A DNA stretch of 64,000 nt from Actinocrinis sp035605935 (GTDB lineage Bacteria; Actinomycetota; Actinomycetes; Streptomycetales; Catenulisporaceae), in assembly GCF_035605935.1 (NCBI RefSeq), contig NZ_DATNGK010000203.1:1-64000 (forward strand), read 5' to 3'. The notes beneath the pieces were generated by a model. That model had not been told where the DNA came from and ran no database searches. It worked only from the letters and a program-made list of their open reading frames with translations. Shown here piece by piece: positions 8,514 through 17,056 of this stretch; position 1 is the first letter of the stretch; every line of letters begins with the position of its first letter. Made by a program: the position numbers and the translations under genes.

Positions 8514-9527
8514 TTAGCCGCCGATCGCTGACATCGGCCGGTCCGGCTGGACGAATCCGGGCTCGCCGATACCTGCCGCGGCCTTTTTGCCGAGCATCGC
8601 CGTGCGCCAGGTCTGCGCGATGGTCTCGTCATCGGCGCCCGAGCGCAGCAGGCCGCGCAGGTCGCTCTCCTCACGCGCGAACAGGCAGGTGCGTACCTGG
8701 CCGTCGGCGGTCAGCCGGGTGCGGTCGCAGGCGGCGCAGAACGGCCGGGTGACCGATCCGATGACGCCGACTCGGCCGCCGCCGGGAGCGCCGGGCCCGC
8801 CATTCACCAACCAGGTTTCCGCCGGAGCCGCGCCGCGCAGCGCCTCACCCTCTGGCTCGAGGTGGAACTCGGCGCCCAGTCGCTCCAGGATCTCCTGCGC
8901 GGTGACCATCTGCGCGCGGTCCCAGCCGTGCTGCGCGTCGAGCGGCATCTGCTCGATGAACCGCAGCTCGTAGCCGCGCTCCAAGCACCAGCGCAGCAAC
9001 GCCGGGGCCTCGTGGTCGTTGACCCCGCGCATCAGCACCGAGTTGATCTTCACCGGGCGCAGTCCGGCGCGGTCGGCCGCTTCGATGCCGGCCACGACGC
9101 GGGCGTGCTTGTCGCGGCGGGTGAGCGTCTTGAACGTCTGCGGGTCGAGGGTGTCGAGTGAGACGTTGACCCGGTCGAGCCCGGCCACTGCCAGCGGCCC
9201 GGCCAGTCGTTCGAGCGCGGTGGCGTTCGTGGTGACCGAAAGGGAGGGGCGCGGGTTGAGTGCGGCCAGGCGCGCCACGATGTTGGCGATGCCGGGCCGG
9301 ATGAGCGGTTCGCCGCCGGTCAGCCGCACCTCACGCACGCCGAGGCGAGTGACCGCGATCGCGACGAGCCGCACGATCTCGTCGTCGGTGAGCAGCTCGG
9401 GGCGCGGCAGCCAGGGCAGGCCCTCGGCCGGCATGCAATAGGTGCAGCGCAGGTCGCATCGATCGGTGAGGGACAGCCGCAGATCTGTGGCTGTCCGGCC
9501 GAAGTGGTCCGTCAGCGCCGTGCCCAT
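8514..9527 (-). CDS. moaA: GTP 3',8-cyclase MoaA
   Basis: A 337-residue radical-SAM enzyme that converts GTP to 3',8-cyclo-GTP, the first step of molybdenum cofactor synthesis. The N-terminal [4Fe-4S] motif is Cys24-x3-Cys28-x2-Cys31 (CDLRCTYC). The C-terminal cluster is formed by CAACDR and the later Cys in VRTC, and the protein ends in the typical Gly-Gly. Length and all signature segments (LTGGEPLIR, SLDTL, RFIEQMPL) fit the family. It starts 9 nt after the stop of the glycosidase-like gene upstream. Mo-cofactor supply fits the xanthine dehydrogenase operon in this window. Confidence 0.95.
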   Translation of the reverse strand: MGTALTDHFGRTATDLRLSLTDRCDLRCTYCMPAEGLPWLPRPELLTDDEIVRLVAIAVTRLGVREVRLTGGEPLIRPGIANIVARLAALNPRPSLSVTTNATALERLAGPLAVAGLDRVNVSLDTLDPQTFKTLTRRDKHARVVAGIEAADRAGLRPVKINSVLMRGVNDHEAPALLRWCLERGYELRFIEQMPLDAQHGWDRAQMVTAQEILERLGAEFHLEPEGEALRGAAPAETWLVNGGPGAPGGGRVGVIGSVTRPFCAACDRTRLTADGQVRTCLFAREESDLRGLLRSGADDETIAQTWRTAMLGKKAAAGIGEPGFVQPDRPMSAIGG

Positions 9528-9536
9528 GCACTGAGC

Positions 9537-11387
9537 CTAACGCTTACCCACCGACACGAAGTCGCGGTCCGAGGGCTGGAAGTAGCGATCCTTGGGCTGG
9601 GTGAAATCCCACAGCTTGGTTATCGTCGGGTTTGCCGGATCGCCGCCGTAGCTCATGAACGAGACCCAGTCGGGGTTGATGTCCAGCTCCATCGCGTCCA
9701 CCGCGCCAGCCGCCTGAAGGAGCTTGGCGAGGGTGTACACCGACAAGAACTTGCCGCTGACGTACACGATGTCGCCCTTGGCGGTCATGCCGACGCCGGA
9801 GCGCGCGATGAAGTAGGAGTTCTTGATCGTGTAGCCCCACTGCGCGCTGGAGCCGTCGCCCGGGCCTACGGTGAGTTGCCCGTTGTCCACCAGCAGGCTG
9901 AGGTTCTGGCGCACCGCCTGGATGTTCGGGCCCATGGTCTCGTCCCGGCCCCACTGGCCGATCTTTATCGAGCCGTCGGTGTAAAAGACCTCGGCGGCCT
10001 TACCGTTCACCAGCGGCACGGCGCTCTTGCCGTCCATGTAGAACCCGGCGAGCGCGTCGTCCGGCTTGACCTTGAAGCCGCCGTTCCAGGTGGCCACGAG
10101 GTTGGCGCGCTGGTCGGCCGGGACGGTGTCGGGGGTCTTCCAGGTGCCGCCGGGCTGCTGGTAGCCGGGGTGCAGGGTGAAGCTGAGCGCCTTCTGGTTC
10201 ATCCACACCGCGTACGCCAGGTCCGAGGTGTGCTGCGCGTCGGGGCGCAGCGCCGATTTCTCCACGATCGGGACGCCATGCGCGTCCATGGTTACCGGGT
10301 GCCACACGCCCTCGCCGGGCACGGTGCCGGAGGCGAGCGGGGTGATGTTGGCCGGCAGGTCGATGTTGGGCTTGGCCGGCGGGGCGGCGGTGGCGCCCTG
10401 CAGCTGCGCGATCTGGCTCGCGTTGAGCCCGCCGCCGGTGGGCGGCGGCTTGTAGGTGGCGTTCTCCAGCCAGGTCACAGCCCAGCCGAGGTGATGGTCG
10501 CGGCCCCACTCGGCGACGCGCGCGTTGAGCCGGTCGGTGCCGGGCGCGGTCAGGTACGGGTAGAACGTGACGCCGACGTACCCGAAGAAGATCAGGAACA
10601 CGCCGAGGATGCTGCGGCGGATGATCTTGCGGCGGCGCCGGATGTGCGGTGGCACGACCTTCTTGGCCTTGCGGCGGCCAGATGTATTGCCAGGCTCGTT
10701 CGGGTCGCCGGATTCGTCGGGATCAGCCGCGCGCCGACGCCGCGACTCCGGCTGACCGGTACGCGGACCGGCGGTCGTGCTGCCCGCGAACGCCCGCGCG
10801 TCGAGCACAGTGGTCGCGCTGAGTCGCTCCGTCGCGCGCGGGCGTGCCGTGCCGTATGCGCGGGTTTCCTGCGGTGCGCGGCCGTCGCCGTACTCATAGC
10901 CGTTCTCGCCGTATGCATTGGCGCCGTTGTACGGGTCCCGGCCGCGGCCTTGGTTACCGGACCCATTGGCCGCGTAACCCGCCCGCTCGCGGCCGTACGC
11001 ATCGCCGCCGTAGCTGCGTCCATCGCCGCCGTGTCGGCCGCGGCCCTGCCCGGTGGCCTGCCCGCCGTCGCGGCGACGTCGCTCGGCCTGCTCATCGTGC
11101 GCACGCGTCTGGAACGGGTCGTACGGCTCAGGCCGGCCGTTCGCGCGCTGCTGCGGGCGCTGCTGCGGGCGCTGCTGGGCCTCGCCGCCGCCGTAGTAGG
11201 ACTCCTGGTCGAAGAACTCGCTGCGCTCCGAACGGCCTGCACGCTGAGACTCGCCCTGCCCGCCGGTGTACGGGTCAGGCGCCTGTCCCTGATACCGGCC
11301 GGGCTCGGGATACTGCCCCGGACGCTGCGGGGGCGGCGTCGGACGACCGTAGTCTGGGTAGTCCGAGCCGTCGGATCCGTGTGTCAT
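9537..11387 (-). CDS. Membrane-anchored phosphodiester glycosidase-like (NAGPA) protein
   Basis: About 616 residues. Residues 1-245 are disordered and rich in Gly, Arg, Gln, Tyr and Pro. A basic patch then leads to one membrane helix (about 259-279). Beyond it is an extracytoplasmic domain, with the C-terminal part (about 390-610: GTWNGGFKV, IGQWGRD, ARSGVGMTAKGDIVYV, AMELDINPDW) resembling the NAGPA / DUF2233 phosphodiester glycosidase family. Such domains act on glycan phosphodiesters outside the cell, so a cell-wall glycan role is plausible but unproven. ATG 11387 is used with GGGGA upstream. moaA follows 9 nt downstream, an odd functional pairing. The 283-nt region upstream (11388-11670) holds only a small ACACG/CGTGT palindrome near 11600 and no recognisable gene. 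Confidence 0.75.
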   Translation of the reverse strand: MTHGSDGSDYPDYGRPTPPPQRPGQYPEPGRYQGQAPDPYTGGQGESQRAGRSERSEFFDQESYYGGGEAQQRPQQRPQQRANGRPEPYDPFQTRAHDEQAERRRRDGGQATGQGRGRHGGDGRSYGGDAYGRERAGYAANGSGNQGRGRDPYNGANAYGENGYEYGDGRAPQETRAYGTARPRATERLSATTVLDARAFAGSTTAGPRTGQPESRRRRAADPDESGDPNEPGNTSGRRKAKKVVPPHIRRRRKIIRRSILGVFLIFFGYVGVTFYPYLTAPGTDRLNARVAEWGRDHHLGWAVTWLENATYKPPPTGGGLNASQIAQLQGATAAPPAKPNIDLPANITPLASGTVPGEGVWHPVTMDAHGVPIVEKSALRPDAQHTSDLAYAVWMNQKALSFTLHPGYQQPGGTWKTPDTVPADQRANLVATWNGGFKVKPDDALAGFYMDGKSAVPLVNGKAAEVFYTDGSIKIGQWGRDETMGPNIQAVRQNLSLLVDNGQLTVGPGDGSSAQWGYTIKNSYFIARSGVGMTAKGDIVYVSGKFLSVYTLAKLLQAAGAVDAMELDINPDWVSFMSYGGDPANPTITKLWDFTQPKDRYFQPSDRDFVSVGKR

Positions 11388-11670
11388 CGTGCGACAGTCC
11401 CCAAGGTCGTTGCGTGGGCGGCCCGTCCGCCGTCTCATTCGGTTTGCACTGCGTGTCGAGCGGTGTGTCGATCTCTTCATGAAAGACGCCGCCTCGCGTG
11501 GAGCAGTTGCGAGCGGGCGGCGGGTCTTTCCTAAGAAAAGTGCTGTCTTCAGCTATCGCTCAGCCCAGTCTAGTAGGGCGCGCGATCGCATGCCCGGTGA
11601 CACGTACGCGTGTGCGAGCGGGTTCACTCGATACCGCGACGCCACACGGCTTGCGCCACGGCGGACACAT

Positions 11671-12516
11671 TCAGCCCTCCTGCGCGGTCGGGCGGACCAT
11701 GAGCTCGTTGATCGCGACGTGCCGGGGCCGGGTGACCATGTACTCGATCGCGTCCGCGATGTCCTGCGCTTCGAGCACCTTCACCCCGGCGAACCGCTGC
11801 GTCTGCGCTTGGCGGATTTCGGGGCGCAGGTGGTCACGCAGCTCGGTGTCCACGGCGCCGGGCTCGATGAGCGAGACCCGCAGGTGGCGGCTGGCGAACT
11901 CCTGCCGCAGCGACTCGCTGAACGCGCCGACGCCGAACTTGGTGGCGTTGTAGACGTTGCTGCCTAGTCGCGCGACCCGGCCAGCGATCGAGCTGACGTT
12001 GACCAGGTCGGCTACCTGGCGCGGCCCGCTCTCCGCGGCGCGCAGCAGGTGCGGGAGGGCGGCGTGGGTCGCTGTGAGCAGCGCGGTCAGGTTCAGGTCG
12101 ACCATGTGCCGCCAGTCCTCGAGCGAGGCGGTGGCGGCAGGGCCGAGCAGCATGATGCCGGCGTTGTTGACCAGGATGTCGATGCGGTCGTGGCCGAATG
12201 CGCCCGCGGCGGTCTCGATGGCCTCACGCAGCCGGTCGGCGTCGGTGACGTCCGCCGCGAGCGCGAGCGCGCTACCGCCGTCCGCGGCGATCTCCTTGAC
12301 CAGGGCGTCGAGCCGGTCCGCCCGGCGGGCGATCGCCACCACGCTCGCGCCACGCGCGGCCAGTGCCCGAGCGGTCGCCTCGCCGATGCCGCTGGATGCA
12401 CCGGTGATCACGGCCGTGGTGCCCTCCAGGCGGCGACCGGCGCTCGCGCCCGTGCCGCCGATGCCTGTCGCGGTGCTCTGCGTCGTGCTGTCGTCGTTTG
12501 CAGCGCCGTCGGTCAT
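11671..12516 (-). CDS. Short-chain dehydrogenase/reductase of unknown substrate
   Basis: A 281-residue classical SDR. After a 30-residue Thr/Gly-rich N-terminal extension come the NAD(P) loop TGASSGIGEATA, the NNAGIM motif, the catalytic Ser in VNVSSIAG and Tyr-x3-Lys in YNATK. The Arg in AIARRAD after the second strand favours NADP. The overall pattern resembles YdfG/serine-dehydrogenase-like SDRs, but the substrate cannot be called. It starts 4 nt after the Ddn-like gene and the two probably form an operon. Confidence 0.85.
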   Translation of the reverse strand: MTDGAANDDSTTQSTATGIGGTGASAGRRLEGTTAVITGASSGIGEATARALAARGASVVAIARRADRLDALVKEIAADGGSALALAADVTDADRLREAIETAAGAFGHDRIDILVNNAGIMLLGPAATASLEDWRHMVDLNLTALLTATHAALPHLLRAAESGPRQVADLVNVSSIAGRVARLGSNVYNATKFGVGAFSESLRQEFASRHLRVSLIEPGAVDTELRDHLRPEIRQAQTQRFAGVKVLEAQDIADAIEYMVTRPRHVAINELMVRPTAQEG

Positions 12517-12520
12517 CAGA

Positions 12521-13006
12521 TCACCTCTCGGTCAGGCGGAAGACGAGCAGTTCGCGATTCTGCGCTCGTTTCGCGTAGGCATCGAAGTGCGGCCACACGC
12601 GCAGCAGCAGCGCCAAGGCGGCGTCGCGCTCGGCGCCCTGAAGCAGGCGCGCGGTGACGTCCGTGCGGCGGCCTCGGATCTCGGTGGTGGCTTGCGGATT
12701 GGCGCGCAGGTTCAGCGCCCAGCCCGGGTGCCGTTCCTGGCCCCAGTTCGAACCGATGACGAGCAGGTCCCCGCCGTCTTCGGCGTAGGTAACCGGAGTC
12801 ACTCGCGGTTCGCCGGTGCGCCGGCCCGTGGTGGTGAGCAGCATCAGCGGCATGCCTACGGTGCCGGACAACGAGAGGCGGCCGCGGGTGGCCCGCTGCA
12901 CGGCCAGGTCGGCGCGCGGGAAGACCCGTTTGCCGACCGACGCGAAGGCTGAGCTTCCCAGGACCGGCACGGCGCGCAGGCGCCCGGCGAACGACATGCT
13001 CCGCAT
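12521..13006 (-). CDS. Deazaflavin (F420)-dependent nitroreductase-family protein
   Basis: A 161-residue protein of the Ddn-type split-beta-barrel family. The segments LMLLTTTGRRTGEPRVTPVTY, VIGSNWGQERHPGWALNLRANPQA and RRTDVTARLL are its hallmark, and the family binds F420 or other flavins. A basic N-terminus (VGKRVFPRADLAV) precedes the domain, as is usual. The exact reaction is unknown. Start 13006 or 12997 (MSFAG) cannot be separated because no convincing ribosome site is seen. It lies 81 nt downstream of allantoicase, so it could be read through from the purine operon, and is followed 4 nt later by the SDR. Confidence 0.85.
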   Translation of the reverse strand: MRSMSFAGRLRAVPVLGSSAFASVGKRVFPRADLAVQRATRGRLSLSGTVGMPLMLLTTTGRRTGEPRVTPVTYAEDGGDLLVIGSNWGQERHPGWALNLRANPQATTEIRGRRTDVTARLLQGAERDAALALLLRVWPHFDAYAKRAQNRELLVFRLTER

Positions 13007-13087
13007 CGTAGATCATGGCTGACCACGCGGCCATGGGCGCAAACGTTCAGCGCCCGCTGCGTGCGCGAATGCGCCGCCGCACGCGGT

Positions 13088-14167
13088 TCAACCGGTCCCG
13101 GTGGCCTTCCACCGCCGTCGCAGCTCGTCAAGCGCCGCCGGTGTCAGCGCTCCGAACGCCCGAAGTCGCGCGACACCCCCGTCGGGGTAGATGTCGAGCC
13201 GCAGGTGTGTCGCAGGCTTCGCATGCCGAATCAGGAATCGGTGAGCGGTGTCGGGCTGGAGCTTTGTTTTGGGCAGCAGCACCGTCCAGTCGGTCTCGGC
13301 CGGCGGCCGGTCATCGTCGGTGTGCGCCGCAGACAGCTTCGCCTTGTGCGGCGCGTTGCCCTTGTAGTGCGTCGTGTCGATCTCCAACACGCGCACGATT
13401 CCCTCGCCGAGCAGCCGGATCTCGGCCCAGTCGTTGCCGTCGTCGCGGCGTCGTGCGTTCTCCCAACCCTCCCCCATGGAGCGAGCGAGCCCCGGCATCA
13501 GCATGTTGTCGGCGCGGCCGAAGTACATGTCGCTGCATCCTGATACGCTTGCGCCGTCGACCAGCGAGGCGAGATTCACGGTGACGCCATCGAGAAAGCC
13601 AGGGTCGGCCAGCGGTTCGCCGTGCACGCGCAGCCTCGCGACGCCGCCATCTGGCAGAAGATTGAGACGCACGTAATTGAACCGCCGTCCGAGGTCGCCC
13701 ACCGCAACGTGATGCTCCTGGCCGCCACCAAGCGCGTACGGCGGCACTATCTCAGTCCACTGCGCCTTCAACAGCCGCTTCGGTGACGGGTATCCGTCGC
13801 ACCATGTGGCTTCGACCGAGCACCGCGGCGGGTAGTTGCCGAGGAAGTGGGCGGTGTCGATGACAACGCCGCGGATCAGGCCGGGCGCCCCGAGCCGGAT
13901 GATCGCGCTGTCGTGATCGTTGCCTGCGACACCCGGCGCGCCGGGCCTGCGCCTGCGGGTCTCCCAGCCGTCGTACTGCTGGCCTTTGGCTGTGAAGGTG
14001 GCGGGCCGGAAGAGCGGTGGCGCCGGGTCGATCAAGTTCTCCTTGTCCGCGAAGAACTCGTCATTGGCCCAGATAACGGAAGCGCCGAGTGCGCGCGACG
14101 CTAGGTCGGGCAGTGCGGTGAATGCCGCCAGCGCTCCGACCGTCGTGCCGCCTCGCGCATCGCTCAC
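13088..14167 (-). CDS. alc: Allantoicase
   Basis: A 359-residue protein that hydrolyses allantoate to ureidoglycolate and urea. The two-fold internal repeat of the family is visible: DEFFADKENL...GWETRRRR...DSAIIRLGAPG...DTAHFLGNYP, then DMYFGRADNML...GWENARRRD...DWAEIRLLGEG...DTTHYKGNAP, each ending in a PDGGVARLR segment. Length is normal. The start overlaps the allantoinase stop by 4 nt (ATGA). It is the last gene of the purine operon. Confidence 0.95.
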   Translation of the reverse strand: MSDARGGTTVGALAAFTALPDLASRALGASVIWANDEFFADKENLIDPAPPLFRPATFTAKGQQYDGWETRRRRPGAPGVAGNDHDSAIIRLGAPGLIRGVVIDTAHFLGNYPPRCSVEATWCDGYPSPKRLLKAQWTEIVPPYALGGGQEHHVAVGDLGRRFNYVRLNLLPDGGVARLRVHGEPLADPGFLDGVTVNLASLVDGASVSGCSDMYFGRADNMLMPGLARSMGEGWENARRRDDGNDWAEIRLLGEGIVRVLEIDTTHYKGNAPHKAKLSAAHTDDDRPPAETDWTVLLPKTKLQPDTAHRFLIRHAKPATHLRLDIYPDGGVARLRAFGALTPAALDELRRRWKATGTG

Positions 14168-15591
14168 GTTCCAACCGCCTCGCGTTCCTCTGGCGCGACA
14201 GCAGCAGCCTCGCCAGGTCCGGACGGCCCTGCAGTCCGCGGCCCGCTCGTGATCCGCCGCAGCAGCTTGCCGAGCGGCTTGTCGTCGACGATCCGGCCAC
14301 GCAGGTACGTGGCCTGAACCACTCCGGTGAGCGTCGCGCCCTGATATGGCGTCAGCGGATGGCGATGCGCGAGAGCCGAGCCGTCAACCGTGAACTGCGC
14401 GTCGGGATCGAACACCACCAAGTCAGCATCACAGCCCACCGCGATGCGTCCCTTGTGCGGTAGGCCGACGAAGTCCGCCGGGCGCAACGACATCAGCTCA
14501 GCCACGCGCTTGAGCGTCCAGCCGCGCCGACGGGCTTCGGTCCACACCACCGGCAGCCCGAGCTGCACCGAGGCGATCCCGCCCCACGCGATCGCGAAGT
14601 CGCCGGTCGTACGCTGCTTCAGCTCGGGTGTGCAAGGCGAGTGGTCGGAGACCACGAAGTCGATCAGGCCGCTGTCGAGGGCGGTCCACAGCCGCTCCCG
14701 GTTGGCGGCCGAACGGACCGGCGGGCAGCACTTGTACTCGGTGGCCGCGTCAGGAACTTCCTCGGCGGCGAAGTGCAAGTAGTGCGGGCACGTCTCCACG
14801 GACACGCGCACGCCCCCGGCCTTAGCCTCCTCGATCAGCGCAAGGCACTCGGCTGAGGACAGGTGCAGGATGTGGACTCGCGCTCCGGTCCGCCGCGCGA
14901 CGGCGAGGACCTGCGCCACGGCTGCGGACTCGGCGGCGTCGGGACGTGAGGCGAGGAAAGCCGCGAACTGCGTCACCGGCGCGGCAGCGCCCCGGTTCGC
15001 GTTGTCCAGAGCGTGCTGGTCCTCGGCGTGCACGATCAGCAGGGCGCCAAGCTCAGCGGTCCGCCGCGCCGTCGCCTCGAACTCGACCGCATCGAGCGCG
15101 GGGAACTCGGGCACCCCGGAGTCGGCCAGGAAACACTTGAAGCCGAACGCGCCCGCGTCGTGCAAACCCGCGAGCTCTGACCGGTTTCCGGGCACCGCGC
15201 CGCCCCAGAACCCGACGTCTACCGAGATCCGCTCCTTCGCGGTGGCGCGCTTCTCGGCCAGTGCGTCAGGGGTCGTAGTCGGCGGGATCGAGTTGAGCGG
15301 CATGTCGATCAGCGTCGTCACGCCGCCGAGCGCGGCGGCGCGAGTCGCGCTCTCAAAGCCCTCCCACTCGGTTCGGCCTGGTTCGTTGATATGGACGTGC
15401 GTGTCCACGAGTCCGGGCAGCACCGCAAGCGAACCAAGTTCGACATCGCGCGCGGCGGACGCGGGAGCGTCATAGGCCAAGATCGCCGCGACGACACCGC
15501 CGGACACACACACGGCTGCGGGTTGTTCGCCGTCCGGCAGCACGACGCGCTGGGATCGCAGAACCAGGTCGAAGTGCCGACGCGGCGACAT
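14164..15591 (-). CDS. allB: Allantoinase
   Basis: A 475-residue cyclic amidohydrolase that opens allantoin to allantoate. The metal-binding His pair is H65/H67 in DTHVHINEPG. The carbamylated Lys lies in FGFKCFLADSG, further His ligands in IVHAEDQ and HILHLSS, and the Asp in VVSDHSPC. ATG 15591 aligns with family starts. It begins 2 nt after the preceding gene and overlaps allantoicase by 4 nt. Length fits bacterial allantoinases. Confidence 0.95.
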   Translation of the reverse strand: MSPRRHFDLVLRSQRVVLPDGEQPAAVCVSGGVVAAILAYDAPASAARDVELGSLAVLPGLVDTHVHINEPGRTEWEGFESATRAAALGGVTTLIDMPLNSIPPTTTPDALAEKRATAKERISVDVGFWGGAVPGNRSELAGLHDAGAFGFKCFLADSGVPEFPALDAVEFEATARRTAELGALLIVHAEDQHALDNANRGAAAPVTQFAAFLASRPDAAESAAVAQVLAVARRTGARVHILHLSSAECLALIEEAKAGGVRVSVETCPHYLHFAAEEVPDAATEYKCCPPVRSAANRERLWTALDSGLIDFVVSDHSPCTPELKQRTTGDFAIAWGGIASVQLGLPVVWTEARRRGWTLKRVAELMSLRPADFVGLPHKGRIAVGCDADLVVFDPDAQFTVDGSALAHRHPLTPYQGATLTGVVQATYLRGRIVDDKPLGKLLRRITSGPRTAGPSGPGEAAAVAPEEREAVGT

Positions 15592-15593
15592 GT

Positions 15594-16067
15594 TCACTCC
15601 TCCGTCGAGCCGGCCGGGGCCGGATTGGCAGTGTAGGAGCGCCAGTCTGCGTGGTCTGAGATGTCCAGGTAAAGTCCGGCCGGCTCGTGGTATGAGCGGC
15701 GGCGGACCATCGAGAGGCACCCGGAGCCGTCCTCCAGCTCGATGACGCCGAGTTCCAGCTCGGCCGGTTCGGCTGGGAGCAGGGACTCGCGCAGTACCTC
15801 CCACGGCACGTCATACAGCTCCCCCGCGACCGCGACTCCCTCCCCTGGTTCGAGCCCGGCGCCCGACGCCAACCCCGCCCCCGGCTCTAGTTCACCCCTC
15901 AAATCCTGTGGGCCTGTTAATTCGACAAGCGCGGGAAACCGGTCACCAACCGAGTAGAACCGGTACTTGGGCGCAGTCCGGACCACACTCACGAACTGCG
16001 CGCCGGCCAGCAAATGGTGCAGCGGCCCGCCCCGCATCGCACCACCGTTGAGGAACATCAGGGTCAT
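15594..16067 (-). CDS. Stand-alone allophanate-hydrolase C-domain-like (GGCT-fold) protein
   Basis: A 157-residue protein. The opening MFLNGGAMRGGPLHHLL, then VSVVRTAPKYRFYSV, the later GVAVAGELYDVPWEVLRESL and ELGVIELEDGSGCLSM match the gamma-glutamylcyclotransferase-like fold found as the C-terminal domain of allophanate hydrolase (AtzF/DUR1,2), where it handles N-carboxycarbamate. Here the domain is alone, with no amidase half. It overlaps xdhC by 4 nt and leads into allantoinase by 2 nt, so it is an integral part of the operon. Its job is unknown; a role in ureidoglycolate or urea-derived carbamate handling is inference. An Ala/Gly/Glu-rich insertion separates the two halves of the fold. 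Confidence 0.7.
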   Translation of the reverse strand: MTLMFLNGGAMRGGPLHHLLAGAQFVSVVRTAPKYRFYSVGDRFPALVELTGPQDLRGELEPGAGLASGAGLEPGEGVAVAGELYDVPWEVLRESLLPAEPAELELGVIELEDGSGCLSMVRRRSYHEPAGLYLDISDHADWRSYTANPAPAGSTEE

Positions 16068-17056
16068 GCCGCACCCGCCGGGCCAGTCCCACGTGCCCCA
16101 CCTGCCAGCCTGCTCTGCCCCTCCTGGTCGCTTCCCGCATTTCGCGGGCCCGTTAATACTCCTGCGACCCGATCCGGGGCCGCACCCTCAGCGCGCTGCC
16201 GATGCAGCGCCCCGTCCAGCTCCCGCAGCGGCCGCCCGGACCCGCCGTGCATCGCAGCCACCATCTCGGCGCAGATCGAGAGCGCGACCTCTTGCGGCGT
16301 GCTCCCGCCGAGATCCAGCCCGATCGGCGAGTGCAGTCGCGCGAGCTGATCATCATCGACCCCTGCCTCGCGCAGTCGCGCAGTGCGATCCGCGCACGTG
16401 CGCCGCGAGCCGAGCGCACCGACGTAGCCGGCCTCGGAGCGCAGCGCCTCGACAAGCGCCGGCACGTCGAACTTCGCGTCGTGCGTGAGCACGCAGATCG
16501 CGGTATGAGCGTCGACCGGCGTCGTGGCCAGGTAGCGGTGCGGCCACTCCACGATCACCTCGTCCGCGTCCGCAACACGCTCGCGTGTCGCGAAGACCGG
16601 CCGCGCATCGCACACCGTCACGCGGTAGCCCAGGAACTTGCCGGCTGTCGCGAGGGCGTCGGCGAACTGCACCGCGCCGAAGATCAGGAGCCTGGGACGC
16701 TCGTCGGCAGACTGCTCATCGATCGGCAGCGGGTCGATATGCGGGTCCACTCGCCGCACCGCGACTTCGATCGACCCACCGCACGGCAGTTGCGGCGCGA
16801 ACGGCTCACCCTGGCCGTCGGGATCGAAGCGGCGGCGCACCTCAAGTCCGCTGTCCAGCACACCGAGACAAAGTTCGTACACGTCGGCATCGATACAGCC
16901 CGCTGAAATGGTGCCCGCCGCGGTTCCCTCGGCGTCGACGGCAAATGCGGGACCCAGCTCGCGCGGCGCGCTCCCGGAGATGGCGGTTACGGTCGCGAGA
17001 GCATAGGGCTCGCCGCGCGTGTGCCAACAGCGAATGGTCCGCGCTAGGTCAGACAT
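16064..17056 (-). CDS. xdhC: XdhC-family molybdenum-cofactor maturation protein
   Basis: A 330-residue protein of the XdhC/CoxI family, which binds sulfurated Mo cofactor and inserts it into xanthine dehydrogenase. The N-terminal domain has TVTAISGSAPRELG and SAGCIDADVYE. The C-terminal Rossmann part has LLIFGAVQFADAL, VCDARPVFA, CVLTHDAKFDVPAL, YVGALGSRRT and LHSPIGLDLGGSTPQEVALSI. A roughly 45-residue Arg/Gly-rich C-terminal tail is extra. It overlaps the Mo-subunit gene upstream by 8 nt and the downstream gene by 4 nt. Confidence 0.93.
   Translation of the reverse strand: MSDLARTIRCWHTRGEPYALATVTAISGSAPRELGPAFAVDAEGTAAGTISAGCIDADVYELCLGVLDSGLEVRRRFDPDGQGEPFAPQLPCGGSIEVAVRRVDPHIDPLPIDEQSADERPRLLIFGAVQFADALATAGKFLGYRVTVCDARPVFATRERVADADEVIVEWPHRYLATTPVDAHTAICVLTHDAKFDVPALVEALRSEAGYVGALGSRRTCADRTARLREAGVDDDQLARLHSPIGLDLGGSTPQEVALSICAEMVAAMHGGSGRPLRELDGALHRQRAEGAAPDRVAGVLTGPRNAGSDQEGQSRLAGGARGTGPAGAA

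Noticed and set aside
9504..11534. 676-codon plus-strand frame opposite the NAGPA-like gene
   Set aside because: Low-complexity shadow; the minus-strand frame has a clear membrane helix, family motifs and a start.
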